Shown here in pieces: positions 1 through 6,475 of a DNA stretch of 7,603 nucleotides. The position numbers and the translations under genes were made by a program. Under the pieces are notes generated by a model. The model was not told the DNA's origin, made no database searches, and saw nothing but the letters and a program-made list of their open reading frames with translations. Every line of letters begins with the position of its first letter. Within the stretch, counting starts at the first letter, position 1. This stretch comes from Euryarchaeota archaeon UBA561 (GTDB lineage: Archaea; Thermoplasmatota; Poseidoniia; Poseidoniales; Poseidoniaceae), in assembly GCA_002502295.1 (NCBI GenBank), contig DANX01000040.1, positions 1 through 7,603 on the forward strand, in the 5' to 3' direction.

Positions 1-2049
1 GTTGGAGAAACCGAAGGTTTCAGCGATTGGAAGAACACCAACGACAGTCGTAACATCGCCTTCACTTGGCATGTCTTCGATAATTCCGCGTCGGTTGGTA
101 ACCTCACGAGTAACTTGTCCGAGCCAATCGTTTGGAACGGATACAAAGGCCTTCTGCATTGGTTCGAGCAAGACGGTCTTGGCTCGCATCATTGCACCCT
201 TGATACCGTTTCGTACTGCAGGGATGGTTTGAGCAGGTCCACGGTGAATTGCGTCTTCGTGAAGTTTTGCGTCAGTGAGGCGAACGAACATTCCTTGAAC
301 TGGTTCATCAGCGATTGGTCCCTTCTTACAGACTTCATTAAACGCTTCAATAATTAATTCGCGAGTTTCGTGGAGTCCTTGGATACCTTTTGTGTCGTTG
401 ACCAAGACGTTGGTTCCGTTGATGGCGTAGATCTTACGCATCAGGTCCTTGTCCATTCCGAGTTCTCCGAATTTGTTTCCTGTCTCCTTTGCATCACTAC
501 TTCGAACAGGTCCATCGCCAAGGTCTCCGTTACGAAGAGCGTTGACAACATCATCTGAAAGGGCTTCAATTTCAAAGAAGAAACGGTTGTGTCGGTTTGG
601 GGATTTACCTTCGAAGGCGTGTCCACGGTTTGAACCTTGAATACCTTCACGATAAACAACGATTGGTGGGCTAACGCTGACCTTGATGTTTTGTTCTTCT
701 TCGATACGGTAAACTGTAATTTCCAAGTGGAGTTCACCCATTCCAGCCAACAGTGCTTCCCCCGTCTCTTGGTTTGTTGTGACCTGTAGGGATGCGTCGG
801 CTTTCGCCAACGAACGAAGGGCGTCAATAAACTTCGGCAAATCCTTCATGCTCTTGGGTTCAACAGCGACCGTCACGACGGGGTCGGAGTAGTGGCGAAT
901 GGCTTCAAAGGGCGTGAAATCTTTGTCTCGTGAAAGGGTCACACCAGCAGCAGCTGAACGTATGCCCGTGACGGCCGCAATGTTTCCAGCGACCACCTTC
1001 GGCACTGTGATACGGTCTCCACCGACCATCATGGCGACTTGTTGGACACGCTCTGGCTTCGCAGAGCCGATGGCATACACGGATTCACCTTGGTTGATGG
1101 CACCGGAGTACACACGACCAACGGCGACCTCACCAGCGTGGGGGTCCATCCAAATTTTTGTTACCATCATGGCCAGTTCAGCTTCTGGGTCACAGTTGAT
1201 CATGGCTTGACCAATCTCGGAATCCAATTCTCCCGTCCAAATGTTTGGAATGCGGTATTTCTGCGCGTCGATTGGGCCAGGCAATTTGCTGACAGCCATG
1301 TCGAGCAACACTTCGTGCACCGGTGCTTTCTGAGCCAGAGTCTTCTGATCCTCGTTGTTACAGTACTCGAAAATTTCCTTGAACGAAATACCGGATTTGG
1401 CCATGTAAGGCACGGTAATGCCCCAGTTGTGATAAGCAGAGCCGAACGCCACAGTTCCATCCTGCACCGAGACTTGCCAGGCTTTGCCCATGCCTTCAGG
1501 AGCAAACTGCTTGATGAGTCTGTTCACTTTCTTGATGGTCTCGGTGAACCGAGCCATCATGTCTTCCGGCGTGACCTGCAATTCGTTGATGAGCCGGTCG
1601 ACCTTGTTGATGAACAACACAGGCTTGACCTTCTCCTTCAGGGCTTGGCGAACCACCGTTTCGGTTTGTGGCATGGGGCCTTCAACCGCACATGCGAGAA
1701 TGAAACATCCGTCAACGGCACGCATGGCACGGGTGACGTCGCCACCAAAGTCAACGTGTCCAGGTGTATCGATGAGGTTGATGAGGTAGTCCGTGCCTTC
1801 GACGGCGTGAACCATTGAGGCAGAAGCGGCATTGATGGTAATTCCACGGGCAGATTCTTGCTCGTCAAAGTCCAACACCCGGGCTGCACCAGCCAATTCA
1901 TTGGACATCATTCCTGCGCCAGCGATGAGGTTATCAGAGAGCGTGGTCTTTCCGTGGTCAATGTGAGCAGCGATGCACAAGTTCCTGATTTGAGGAAGGA
2001 TGTGCATGACTTCTGTGGCCTTCTTGATGTTGTCTTCTTTGCGTCCCAT
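1..2049 (-). CDS. fusA: Archaeal elongation factor 2 (aEF-2), 3' end cut by window edge
   Basis: This translational GTPase drives ribosomal translocation in the cytoplasm. The frame is open from an ATG at 2049 to the left edge, giving 683 residues. The archaeal family is about 730 residues, so roughly the last 50 lie outside. Motifs read directly are the P-loop AHIDHGKT (residues 28-35), a switch I segment ending RGITI (68-72), DTPGH (94-98), NKVD (148-151), and the domain IV loop LHEDAIHRGPAQ. The second histidine of that loop, residue 602 at bases 244-246, is the expected diphthamide site and the target of ADP-ribosylating toxins. The N-terminus MGRKEDNIKKATEVM fits archaeal EF-2, and a weak GGTG element lies 5 nt before the ATG. 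It is the last in-window gene of the str operon, 72 nt after the DsrE-like gene. Archaeal EF-2 genes are also called fusA or fus. No missing motif or frameshift was seen. Confidence 0.97.
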   Translation of the reverse strand, partial: MGRKEDNIKKATEVMHILPQIRNLCIAAHIDHGKTTLSDNLIAGAGMMSNELAGAARVLDFDEQESARGITINAASASMVHAVEGTDYLINLIDTPGHVDFGGDVTRAMRAVDGCFILACAVEGPMPQTETVVRQALKEKVKPVLFINKVDRLINELQVTPEDMMARFTETIKKVNRLIKQFAPEGMGKAWQVSVQDGTVAFGSAYHNWGITVPYMAKSGISFKEIFEYCNNEDQKTLAQKAPVHEVLLDMAVSKLPGPIDAQKYRIPNIWTGELDSEIGQAMINCDPEAELAMMVTKIWMDPHAGEVAVGRVYSGAINQGESVYAIGSAKPERVQQVAMMVGGDRITVPKVVAGNIAAVTGIRSAAAGVTLSRDKDFTPFEAIRHYSDPVVTVAVEPKSMKDLPKFIDALRSLAKADASLQVTTNQETGEALLAGMGELHLEITVYRIEEEQNIKVSVSPPIVVYREGIQGSNRGHAFEGKSPNRHNRFFFEIEALSDDVVNALRNGDLGDGPVRSSDAKETGNKFGELGMDKDLMRKIYAINGTNVLVNDTKGIQGLHETRELIIEAFNEVCKKGPIADEPVQGMFVRLTDAKLHEDAIHRGPAQTIPAVRNGIKGAMMRAKTVLLEPMQKAFVSVPNDWLGQVTREVTNRRGIIEDMPSEGDVTTVVGVLPIAETFGFSN

Positions 2050-2093
2050 GGTTACCACCGTGTTCTCGTTACTTCCGCCACTGAAAAGGGGTT

Positions 2094-2099
2094 CTTAAG
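2094..2099 (-). promoter_or_regulatory. Possible TATA-like element before EF-2
   Basis: The 72-nt gap between the DsrE-like gene and EF-2 contains CTTAAG on the minus strand, about 45 bp before the EF-2 ATG. A TATA box there would place transcription start roughly 20 nt upstream of the ATG. That leaves room for the weak GGTG ribosome-binding element at 2055-2058. The match to the archaeal TATA consensus is poor, and read-through from the uS12 promoter is equally possible. Confidence 0.2.
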
Positions 2100-2121
2100 T
2101 GACTCGCAGGAGATGGGTGAT

Positions 2122-2511
2122 TCAGTACAGGAGTTGGGCGTCAGAATCCGCAGCGAGCGCAATGACGCCAGGAGGACCACTCCATGCAATCTGGTCGTCC
2201 GGGACAACCAGAGCGCCGTCGCCTTCTGAATGGCCCAACACGGCCTTTACCGAACCAAATGAACAATGCAGGGTAGCCCCTTCAATGAGTGTGTCCATGA
2301 ACGTGCGCACCATGCGACTATCGCCACCCATTCCTTGGTCCAGTGTTTCCAGGTATTTTTCTTCGAGCAGCCGTACTCCAGCCGCTGCAAAAAACACGTT
2401 TACCAAATGGCCGTCGGCGACGGCTTGTGCTGCACAAGCCAAACCGACGATGGTTTTCATTGAGTCATTCTTCGGGTCGGAGACAAACTTTACGAACAGA
2501 CTTTTTGCCAT
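2122..2511 (-). CDS. DsrE-like small protein within the str operon
   Basis: This 129-residue cytoplasmic protein looks like the DsrE/DsrF/TusD fold family, which includes sulfur-relay and sulfur-carrier proteins. The pattern is an N-terminal beta strand followed by SDPKND (11-16), an alanine-rich helix (about 18-33), a GHLVNVFF strand (34-41), AAGVRLLEE (43-51), a second helix (64-77), and EGATLHCSFGS (77-87). Cys83 sits where many family members carry the persulfide cysteine. Cys26 is the only other cysteine. An in-frame TGA lies three codons before the ATG, so the start cannot be further upstream. No clear Shine-Dalgarno is present. It lies 68 nt after uS7 and 72 nt before EF-2 on the same strand, so co-transcription is likely. 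The substrate is unknown. Family assignment rests on pattern recognition, and a link to tRNA thiolation or translation is only suggested by position. Confidence 0.75.
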   Translation of the reverse strand: MAKSLFVKFVSDPKNDSMKTIVGLACAAQAVADGHLVNVFFAAAGVRLLEEKYLETLDQGMGGDSRMVRTFMDTLIEGATLHCSFGSVKAVLGHSEGDGALVVPDDQIAWSGPPGVIALAADSDAQLLY

Positions 2512-2521
2512 ACATCCGGCT

Positions 2522-2542
2522 CATTCATGAACCAAATGAATG
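2522..2542. repeat. Short inverted repeat in the uS7/DsrE-like gap
   Basis: CATTCAT and ATGAATG form a perfect 7-bp inverted repeat around a 7-nt loop (2529-2535). It sits 11 nt before the start of the DsrE-like gene and 37 nt after the uS7 stop. It is AT-rich, lacks a following T-run in the direction of transcription, and could be an operator, a weak mRNA hairpin or chance. Confidence 0.35.
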
Positions 2543-2579
2543 TTCGTGTCCGTTGAACAAACCGAACTCAGCGGGTTGA

Positions 2580-3194
2580 TCAGCGAGCAGATGCAGCAAT
2601 GCGCTCCAACTCTTCCTTCTTGCCCACAGCGTAGGAAGTGACATCGCCAACACTGGCTTTGGTCAATTCATTCACGATGCAATTCTTCAGCGTCCGCTTC
2701 GATTTGTGAGTGCCTTGTTGAGCGCCCCTTGCCAGATTGGCCAAAGCGACGTCGAGGCGACGTGAAGGTGATGAATCAACGGCTTTTGGTTGAGATACAG
2801 CACCAAACTTGATTCGAGTGATTTCTTCCATTGGTGCAGCAGAGCAAATTGCGTCAACGAACACTTGAAGTGGATTGTTTCCGGAGCGTTCTGCAATTTG
2901 GTCGAGAGCGCCTTCAAACGCTTTCATGGCTCCCATCTTCTTTCCGGTGTAAGCACCGGTTCGCATGAGCTTGTTGATGTAGCGCTCAACCACTGAAAGT
3001 TTTGACTTACCAAACCATGCATTAGCGTGTCGGCCACCGGTGTGGGGGACACCCACGGTGGTCAAGTTGACGTACGGAGCGAGTCCAGGGTCGCGGCAGG
3101 TAACCTCGGAGGCATCCCACTTTCCGAACACGTTTGTACCAATTCCTGCGATTGGTTTGACTTCAACAACTTCCGTTTCTTCATCGCTCATCAT
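2580..3194 (-). CDS. rps7: Small ribosomal subunit protein uS7 (archaeal type)
   Basis: This 204-residue protein binds the 3' major domain of 16S rRNA and nucleates assembly of the 30S head, near the E-site and mRNA exit. Landmarks are FGKW (23-26), HTGGRHA (51-57), VERYINKLMR (69-78), NPLQVFVDAI (107-116), AVDSSPSRRLD (138-148) and the C-terminus KKEELERIAASAR, all typical of archaeal and eukaryotic uS7. The acidic N-terminus MMSDEETEVVEVK is normal for archaea. The frame stays open upstream to 3332, but that extra part lies wholly inside uS12 and resembles no uS7. The start was placed at the first of two adjacent ATGs (3194 and 3191), just after GAGGTG at 3198-3203. It begins 7 nt after the uS12 stop, which favours coupled translation. 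Choosing the second ATG would shorten it by one residue. Confidence 0.97.
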   Translation of the reverse strand: MMSDEETEVVEVKPIAGIGTNVFGKWDASEVTCRDPGLAPYVNLTTVGVPHTGGRHANAWFGKSKLSVVERYINKLMRTGAYTGKKMGAMKAFEGALDQIAERSGNNPLQVFVDAICSAAPMEEITRIKFGAVSQPKAVDSSPSRRLDVALANLARGAQQGTHKSKRTLKNCIVNELTKASVGDVTSYAVGKKEELERIAASAR

Positions 3195-3197
3195 CAA

Positions 3198-3203
3198 CAC
3201 CTC
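3198..3203 (-). promoter_or_regulatory. Shine-Dalgarno of uS7 overlapping the uS12 stop codon
   Basis: GAGGTG on the minus strand is complementary to the CACCUC of the archaeal 16S rRNA 3' end. Its first two bases belong to the TGA stop of uS12 (3202-3204). It is 3 nt from the first and 6 nt from the second of two tandem ATG codons, and it decides the uS7 start against the longer open frame. Confidence 0.75.
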
Positions 3204-3633
3204 AGCGGACTGGCTTTTCTTTTCGGCCACGGACCATCTCATCAAGGGAGACACCGTTGACTTGGATGACCTTGTAGCGGACACCAGGAATATCACCGTA
3301 CGAACGACCCATGCGGCCGCCGATACCTTCAACCATCACTTCGTCGTGTTCGTCGATGAAGTTAATGGCTCCATCCCCGGGTGCAAAAGCGGTCAATTTG
3401 TTACCGTTTTTGATGAGGGATATTTTGACAGCTTTTCGGATACCGGAGTTCGGTTGCTTGGCTTCGATACCAACTTTTTCGATAACGATACCCTTGGCCT
3501 GCGTGGATCCAGCAAGCGGGTCGTGCTTGGCGCGAGACTTGAGCATCCGCTTCTTGTATCGGCGGTCTGACCAACGGAATTTTTGTCGGTCTTTGGCCAT
3601 CTTTGCGCCGGCGAAGAGTCCTCTACCCATCAT
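3202..3633 (-). CDS. rps12: Small ribosomal subunit protein uS12 (archaeal type)
   Basis: This 143-residue protein sits at the decoding centre of the 30S subunit and affects tRNA selection accuracy. Conserved segments are KFRWSD (18-23), EAKQPNSGIRK (57-67), GDGAINFIDEHDEV (86-99), EGIGG (102-106), GDIPGVRYKV (113-122) and the basic end RGRKEKPVR. KQPNS instead of the bacterial KKPNS, and the long N-terminal extension, mark it as archaeal/eukaryotic type. An ATG exists at 3651, but the six residues it adds do not match the family. The tandem ATGs at 3633 and 3630 follow GAGGTGA at family-typical spacing, so 3633 was chosen. It is the first gene of the operon and faces a divergent promoter region. 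In many archaea uS12 follows RNA polymerase and NusA genes, but here its upstream neighbour is an unrelated divergent gene. Confidence 0.97.
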   Translation of the reverse strand: MMGRGLFAGAKMAKDRQKFRWSDRRYKKRMLKSRAKHDPLAGSTQAKGIVIEKVGIEAKQPNSGIRKAVKISLIKNGNKLTAFAPGDGAINFIDEHDEVMVEGIGGRMGRSYGDIPGVRYKVIQVNGVSLDEMVRGRKEKPVR

Positions 3634-3635
3634 AG

Positions 3636-3642
3636 TCACCTC
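3636..3642 (-). promoter_or_regulatory. Shine-Dalgarno of uS12
   Basis: GAGGTGA on the minus strand matches seven bases complementary to the archaeal 16S rRNA 3' tail. It precedes the tandem ATG codons at 3633 and 3630. It lies downstream of the alternative ATG at 3651, which argues against that longer start. The arrangement relative to ATGATG is identical to that of uS7. Confidence 0.75.
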
Positions 3643-3670
3643 ATTGAGCATTTTGCCGACTTACCGCCCC

Positions 3671-3678
3671 TATTTAAT
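3671..3678 (-). promoter_or_regulatory. Probable TATA box of the str operon
   Basis: ATTAAATA on the minus strand resembles the archaeal TATA consensus and lies about 42 bp before the uS12 ATG. With the usual 22-27 bp spacing, transcription would start near 3649-3652. This gives a 5' leader of about 16-20 nt that contains the Shine-Dalgarno but excludes or barely includes the ATG at 3651. The purine-rich AAAGGG a few bases upstream could be a BRE. The position fits well, but no transcript data are available. Confidence 0.5.
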
Positions 3679-3720
3679 CAAATCCCTTTAGGCAGGCCGT
3701 TCATGGTCGGCGTCATTTGA

Positions 3721-3727
3721 TTTAGAA
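3721..3727 (+). promoter_or_regulatory. Possible TATA box of the UbiD operon
   Basis: TTTAGAA, within the AT-rich stretch TTTGATTTAGAA (3716-3727), is the best TATA-like sequence before the UbiD gene. It is about 30 bp from the ATG at 3754. Transcription would then start only a few bases before the ATG, giving a nearly leaderless mRNA. This agrees with the lack of any Shine-Dalgarno in the bases before that ATG. Confidence 0.35.
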
Positions 3728-3753
3728 GCCGCTCTTGACCTTCGCTTTCAACC

Positions 3754-5064
3754 ATGAACAACATTGAAACAACGCCTCCAACTCGGAAGGGTATGGCCTT
3801 CCGTGACCATCTGGGTGCCGCCGCTGTGGAAACGTCCAAAGTGAGCCTCGTCCACGGGATGCTTCACCACTCTCAGTCGTCCGGCCACGCCATGACGGTT
3901 TACACCAACATTGAGGAGTGCCCAGGCCATCGTGCGGCCGTCAACATGCTTACCCGTGACCGGCTTTGTGCAGCCATCGGAATTGAACCGGAAGAATACA
4001 TCGACACGCTAGGTTGGGCCATGGACAACCCCAGCGAACCTGTTGTGGTGGACCAAAACGACGCTCCATGCTTTGAACATACCGTTGAGAGCGTCGACCT
4101 CCGCACCATTCCAATCCCACACCACTGGCCTCAAGACCGTGGGCGCTATTCTTCAGCGAGCATCATTATTGCCCAAGACAACGGCATCCGCAATGTTTCT
4201 TTTCATCGCCAATTCCTCCGGGATGAAAATCATCTTGTTGTTCGCTTGGTCCCACGCCATCTCCGCACCATGGTAACAAATGCACGGGGGGAAGGCCGGG
4301 AAGTTTCCGTTGCGGTGGTCAATGCGCCCGACCCAGTGGTTCTCCTCGCAGCCGCAATGTCGTTTAACGAAAACATCGACGAGTTGACCATCGCTGCAGC
4401 CTTGCATGAGAAATTGTACGGACGACCATTGGGGTTGGTTGAGATGCCGAACGGTGTTCATGTCCCGGCAGATGCTGAATACGTTTGGTGGGGGCGGATT
4501 ACCCTCGAAGACGACGATGAAGGTCCGTACGTTGACATCACGGGCACCGTTGACGATGTGCGCAAAGAGCCCGTGATTGAGATCGACGGGTTAACGCACC
4601 GCAACGAGCCAATTTTCCACGCACTGATCCCGGGTGAAGCCGAGCACAAGACCCTGATGGGTTTGCCACGAGCTCCAACCATCAAAGCCGCCGTAAACGA
4701 AGTTGTCGAATGCGTTGACGTGCACATGACAGAGGGCGGATGTGGCTGGTTAGCGGCGGTTTTGAAGATTCGTAAAAAGGAACACGACGATGGCATGAAA
4801 GCAATCGAGGCAGCTTTTGCCGGCCATAAAAGCATGAAAATTGTGACCGTTGTTGACGAGGACATTGACATCACCGATCCCGTCCGAGTTGAGTGGGCGA
4901 TGATGACCCGTTGGCAACCAGACAAAGACACACTTATTTTGAAAGACCAGCGCGGGAGTTCGCTCGATCCCTCGCGGTACGACGACGGGCGAACCTCAAA
5001 AATTGGTTATGACGCAACCATCGATTTTGGCGTGGATCGGTCCGGTTTCATGTCAGTGCAGTAA
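3754..5064 (+). CDS. UbiD-family prenylated-FMN decarboxylase
   Basis: This 436-residue cytoplasmic enzyme belongs to the reversible decarboxylases of unsaturated acids that need prenylated FMN made by UbiX. Recognised segments are IRNVSFHR (145-152), VRLVPRHL (163-170), a DELTIAAAL helix (209-217), VPADAEYVWWGRI (237-249), EGPYVDITG (256-264), GLPRAPT (303-309), GGCGWLAAV (328-336) and VVDEDIDITDP (366-376). By analogy with Fdc1, Asn147, His169 and a glutamate near 210 are metal/cofactor ligands, Arg152 and Glu256 are catalytic, and Asp261 takes the place of the second glutamate, as in many UbiD proteins. Length suits the short archaeal forms. Candidate roles are trans-anhydromevalonate-5-phosphate decarboxylase of the archaeal mevalonate pathway or a quinone-pathway decarboxylase; sequence alone does not decide. 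No UbiX gene is in the window. It is the first gene of a plus-strand cluster, with no Shine-Dalgarno. Confidence 0.93.
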   Translation: MNNIETTPPTRKGMAFRDHLGAAAVETSKVSLVHGMLHHSQSSGHAMTVYTNIEECPGHRAAVNMLTRDRLCAAIGIEPEEYIDTLGWAMDNPSEPVVVDQNDAPCFEHTVESVDLRTIPIPHHWPQDRGRYSSASIIIAQDNGIRNVSFHRQFLRDENHLVVRLVPRHLRTMVTNARGEGREVSVAVVNAPDPVVLLAAAMSFNENIDELTIAAALHEKLYGRPLGLVEMPNGVHVPADAEYVWWGRITLEDDDEGPYVDITGTVDDVRKEPVIEIDGLTHRNEPIFHALIPGEAEHKTLMGLPRAPTIKAAVNEVVECVDVHMTEGGCGWLAAVLKIRKKEHDDGMKAIEAAFAGHKSMKIVTVVDEDIDITDPVRVEWAMMTRWQPDKDTLILKDQRGSSLDPSRYDDGRTSKIGYDATIDFGVDRSGFMSVQ

Positions 5065-5069
5065 GGAGG
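5065..5069 (+). promoter_or_regulatory. Shine-Dalgarno of the helical-repeat gene
   Basis: GGAGG follows directly on the UbiD TAA stop and lies 10 nt before the ATG at 5080. The placement supports co-transcription and reinitiation from the UbiD gene. A nearer ATG at 5070 is in another frame. Confidence 0.6.
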
Positions 5070-5079
5070 ATGCCATTCC

Positions 5080-6069
5080 ATGAGCCAAGATCTCCTGCAA
5101 CATCCTCGCAGGAATTTAGGCAATCGATATCGCTCGACGGCGCAAAAGTTTGCGAAATTAGCTCAAAATGACCCGGAAAGGGCCAAGGAAAACATGGATT
5201 GGGCTGAACAGAACGCTCGACAAGCGATTCTTCACGATTTTACTGACGAACGAAATTGGCGTCTCCTCGCCGAACTAAAATCGATGAACGAGGATGAACA
5301 TGGCCTCCACGCTGTCTTGGAAGACATCTTCATCGTCCTTGGGAGGGATCCAGAAAACTTGGACCAACTCGTAGGCATTGACTATCTCAAGGTCGGGCGT
5401 GAACTGCTTGAGGCAGCCTTCGCTCGGGACGCACTTGACCCGGATGCATGGTGGGAACGCGTCGGTAGCGATGCCAAGCAACTTGAAGAATTCGTGAACA
5501 GATGCCGCCGCCTAGATTTCAGAGACCAACGGGCGAACATCGTCTATGGCCGACGTTTGGAACGCATCAGGGCTGCGGGGCATGAACATACGTTCATTGA
5601 ATTGGCTCGACATCTCCTCGCCCACCGACCCATCAACCATGAGCTGTGGCTTGAGATGGGACGGCTGCATGAACGTCGAGAGGAAATGGACGATGCATGG
5701 TCGTGCTACGACCAGGTTCAGCAGTTGCGGCCACACCTCAACGAACGGGATCGGTTCCTCGAGCGATTGAAGGGTGGAATGGATGGGAAAGAAAAGCAAC
5801 CTTGGTCGGGTCCAACCATTCAGCATAGGGAATCATTTTTGGAAGGAATGCGCTCACTAACAGAACGAATTTCAACACCAAAAGAAGCAGTGGACACCGC
5901 ACTTAATGAAATTGAAACGCCGTCTGAACACCCAGACAAAGCAAAATTAGACCACCTCATCGCTCACGGTGACTATCAATCTGCTTTCTTCCTCGCCCGT
6001 CGACTGTTGGCATCGGGCGAAACGTGGGCAGAACCGTGGCTGAAGAAGATTCAATCCCAAATGAAGTGA
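5080..6069 (+). CDS. TPR-like helical-repeat protein, function unknown
   Basis: This 329-residue protein of unknown function has no signal peptide or membrane segment. It is rich in charged amphipathic helices. The clearest tetratricopeptide-like unit is residues 187-220, containing LWLEMGRLHERREEMDDAW and CYDQVQQLRP. Weaker helix pairs are visible at about 20-54 (AQKFAKLAQNDPERA onward), 165-185 and 287-320 (DHLIAHGDYQSAFFLARRLL). The DPENLDQL and DPDAWWERV segments at 90-128 look like further repeat turns. Such folds usually serve as protein-binding scaffolds, which is inference here. It follows the UbiD gene by 15 nt with a good Shine-Dalgarno and precedes the Nudix gene by 4 nt, so one operon is likely. 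No enzymatic motif was seen. Confidence 0.85.
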   Translation: MSQDLLQHPRRNLGNRYRSTAQKFAKLAQNDPERAKENMDWAEQNARQAILHDFTDERNWRLLAELKSMNEDEHGLHAVLEDIFIVLGRDPENLDQLVGIDYLKVGRELLEAAFARDALDPDAWWERVGSDAKQLEEFVNRCRRLDFRDQRANIVYGRRLERIRAAGHEHTFIELARHLLAHRPINHELWLEMGRLHERREEMDDAWSCYDQVQQLRPHLNERDRFLERLKGGMDGKEKQPWSGPTIQHRESFLEGMRSLTERISTPKEAVDTALNEIETPSEHPDKAKLDHLIAHGDYQSAFFLARRLLASGETWAEPWLKKIQSQMK

Positions 6070-6073
6070 AAAC

Positions 6074-6475
6074 ATGTCGTTCCGCCAACCGAGATTTGTT
6101 CTTGCTTGGGTGACCCGGGAAGGTGAACCTACCACCCCAATGGGAGAAGGGGGCTCCGTGCTTTTTGTTGAACACCCCGAGCGGGGATGGGAAATTCCGG
6201 GTGGCCACGTTGAGCAGGGGGAGCTCCCTGAAACAGCCCTTCTCCGAGAATTAAAAGAAGAAACGGGCCTTGAAGGCGTCATTCTTTCGTGGAACACCGA
6301 GTACTACCCAGAAGGATGGGTGGCTCATGTTGTGGTCCCAGCCCGCACTGATGTTCGGTGGAAGGTGAGCGACGAAAATGTCGTAGCCGTGCAATGGTGG
6401 GCCGAAGTACCCCCTGTTCGCACATGGACAGAAGAAGAATTTGAAGAGTTGGCCAACCATTTCAGCAGTCGCTAA
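6074..6475 (+). CDS. Nudix hydrolase
   Basis: This 133-residue single-domain protein should hydrolyse a nucleoside diphosphate linked to another moiety, using divalent metal ions bound by the Nudix box. The box at residues 44-66 fits Gx5Ex7REUxEExGU completely: Gly44, Glu50, Arg58-Glu59, Glu62-Glu63, Gly65 and Leu66. The domain begins with a strand at RFVLAW (7-12) and continues through SVLFVEHPERGWEIPGG (28-44). The C-terminal VVAVQWWAEVPP and a final acidic helix complete a normal alpha/beta/alpha sandwich of usual length. Substrate (for example dNTP, NDP-sugar, ADP-ribose or a prenyl diphosphate) cannot be told from the sequence. It starts 4 nt after the helical-repeat gene and its TAA overlaps by 4 bp the stop codon of the convergent gene on the other strand. 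Confidence 0.93.
   Translation: MSFRQPRFVLAWVTREGEPTTPMGEGGSVLFVEHPERGWEIPGGHVEQGELPETALLRELKEETGLEGVILSWNTEYYPEGWVAHVVVPARTDVRWKVSDENVVAVQWWAEVPPVRTWTEEEFEELANHFSSR

Noticed and set aside
1039..1818. A 259-codon open frame on the plus strand, opposite EF-2
   Set aside because: It lies wholly antisense to the highly conserved EF-2 coding region, its protein resembles no family, and the EF-2 reading is certain. It is a by-product of codon bias.
2745..2765. Short direct repeat GCGACGT-GCGACGT
   Set aside because: It encodes part of the conserved RRLDVA region of uS7 and is explained by codon choice.
3195..3332. Upstream extension of the uS7 frame to an ATG at 3332
   Set aside because: The extension is entirely inside uS12, has no similarity to uS7 N-termini, and a strong Shine-Dalgarno precedes the tandem ATG at 3194.
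3040..3570. A 176-codon plus-strand open frame opposite uS7 and uS12
   Set aside because: Both minus-strand genes are unmistakable ribosomal proteins. The antisense frame has no recognisable domain.
3634..3651. Longer uS12 start at the ATG at 3651
   Set aside because: The extra residues do not match the family, and the Shine-Dalgarno lies downstream of this ATG. The predicted transcription start falls at about this position.
4458..4931. A 157-codon minus-strand open frame inside the UbiD gene
   Set aside because: It is serine/threonine-rich low-complexity antisense of a well-conserved UbiD region, with no ribosome-binding site or family match.
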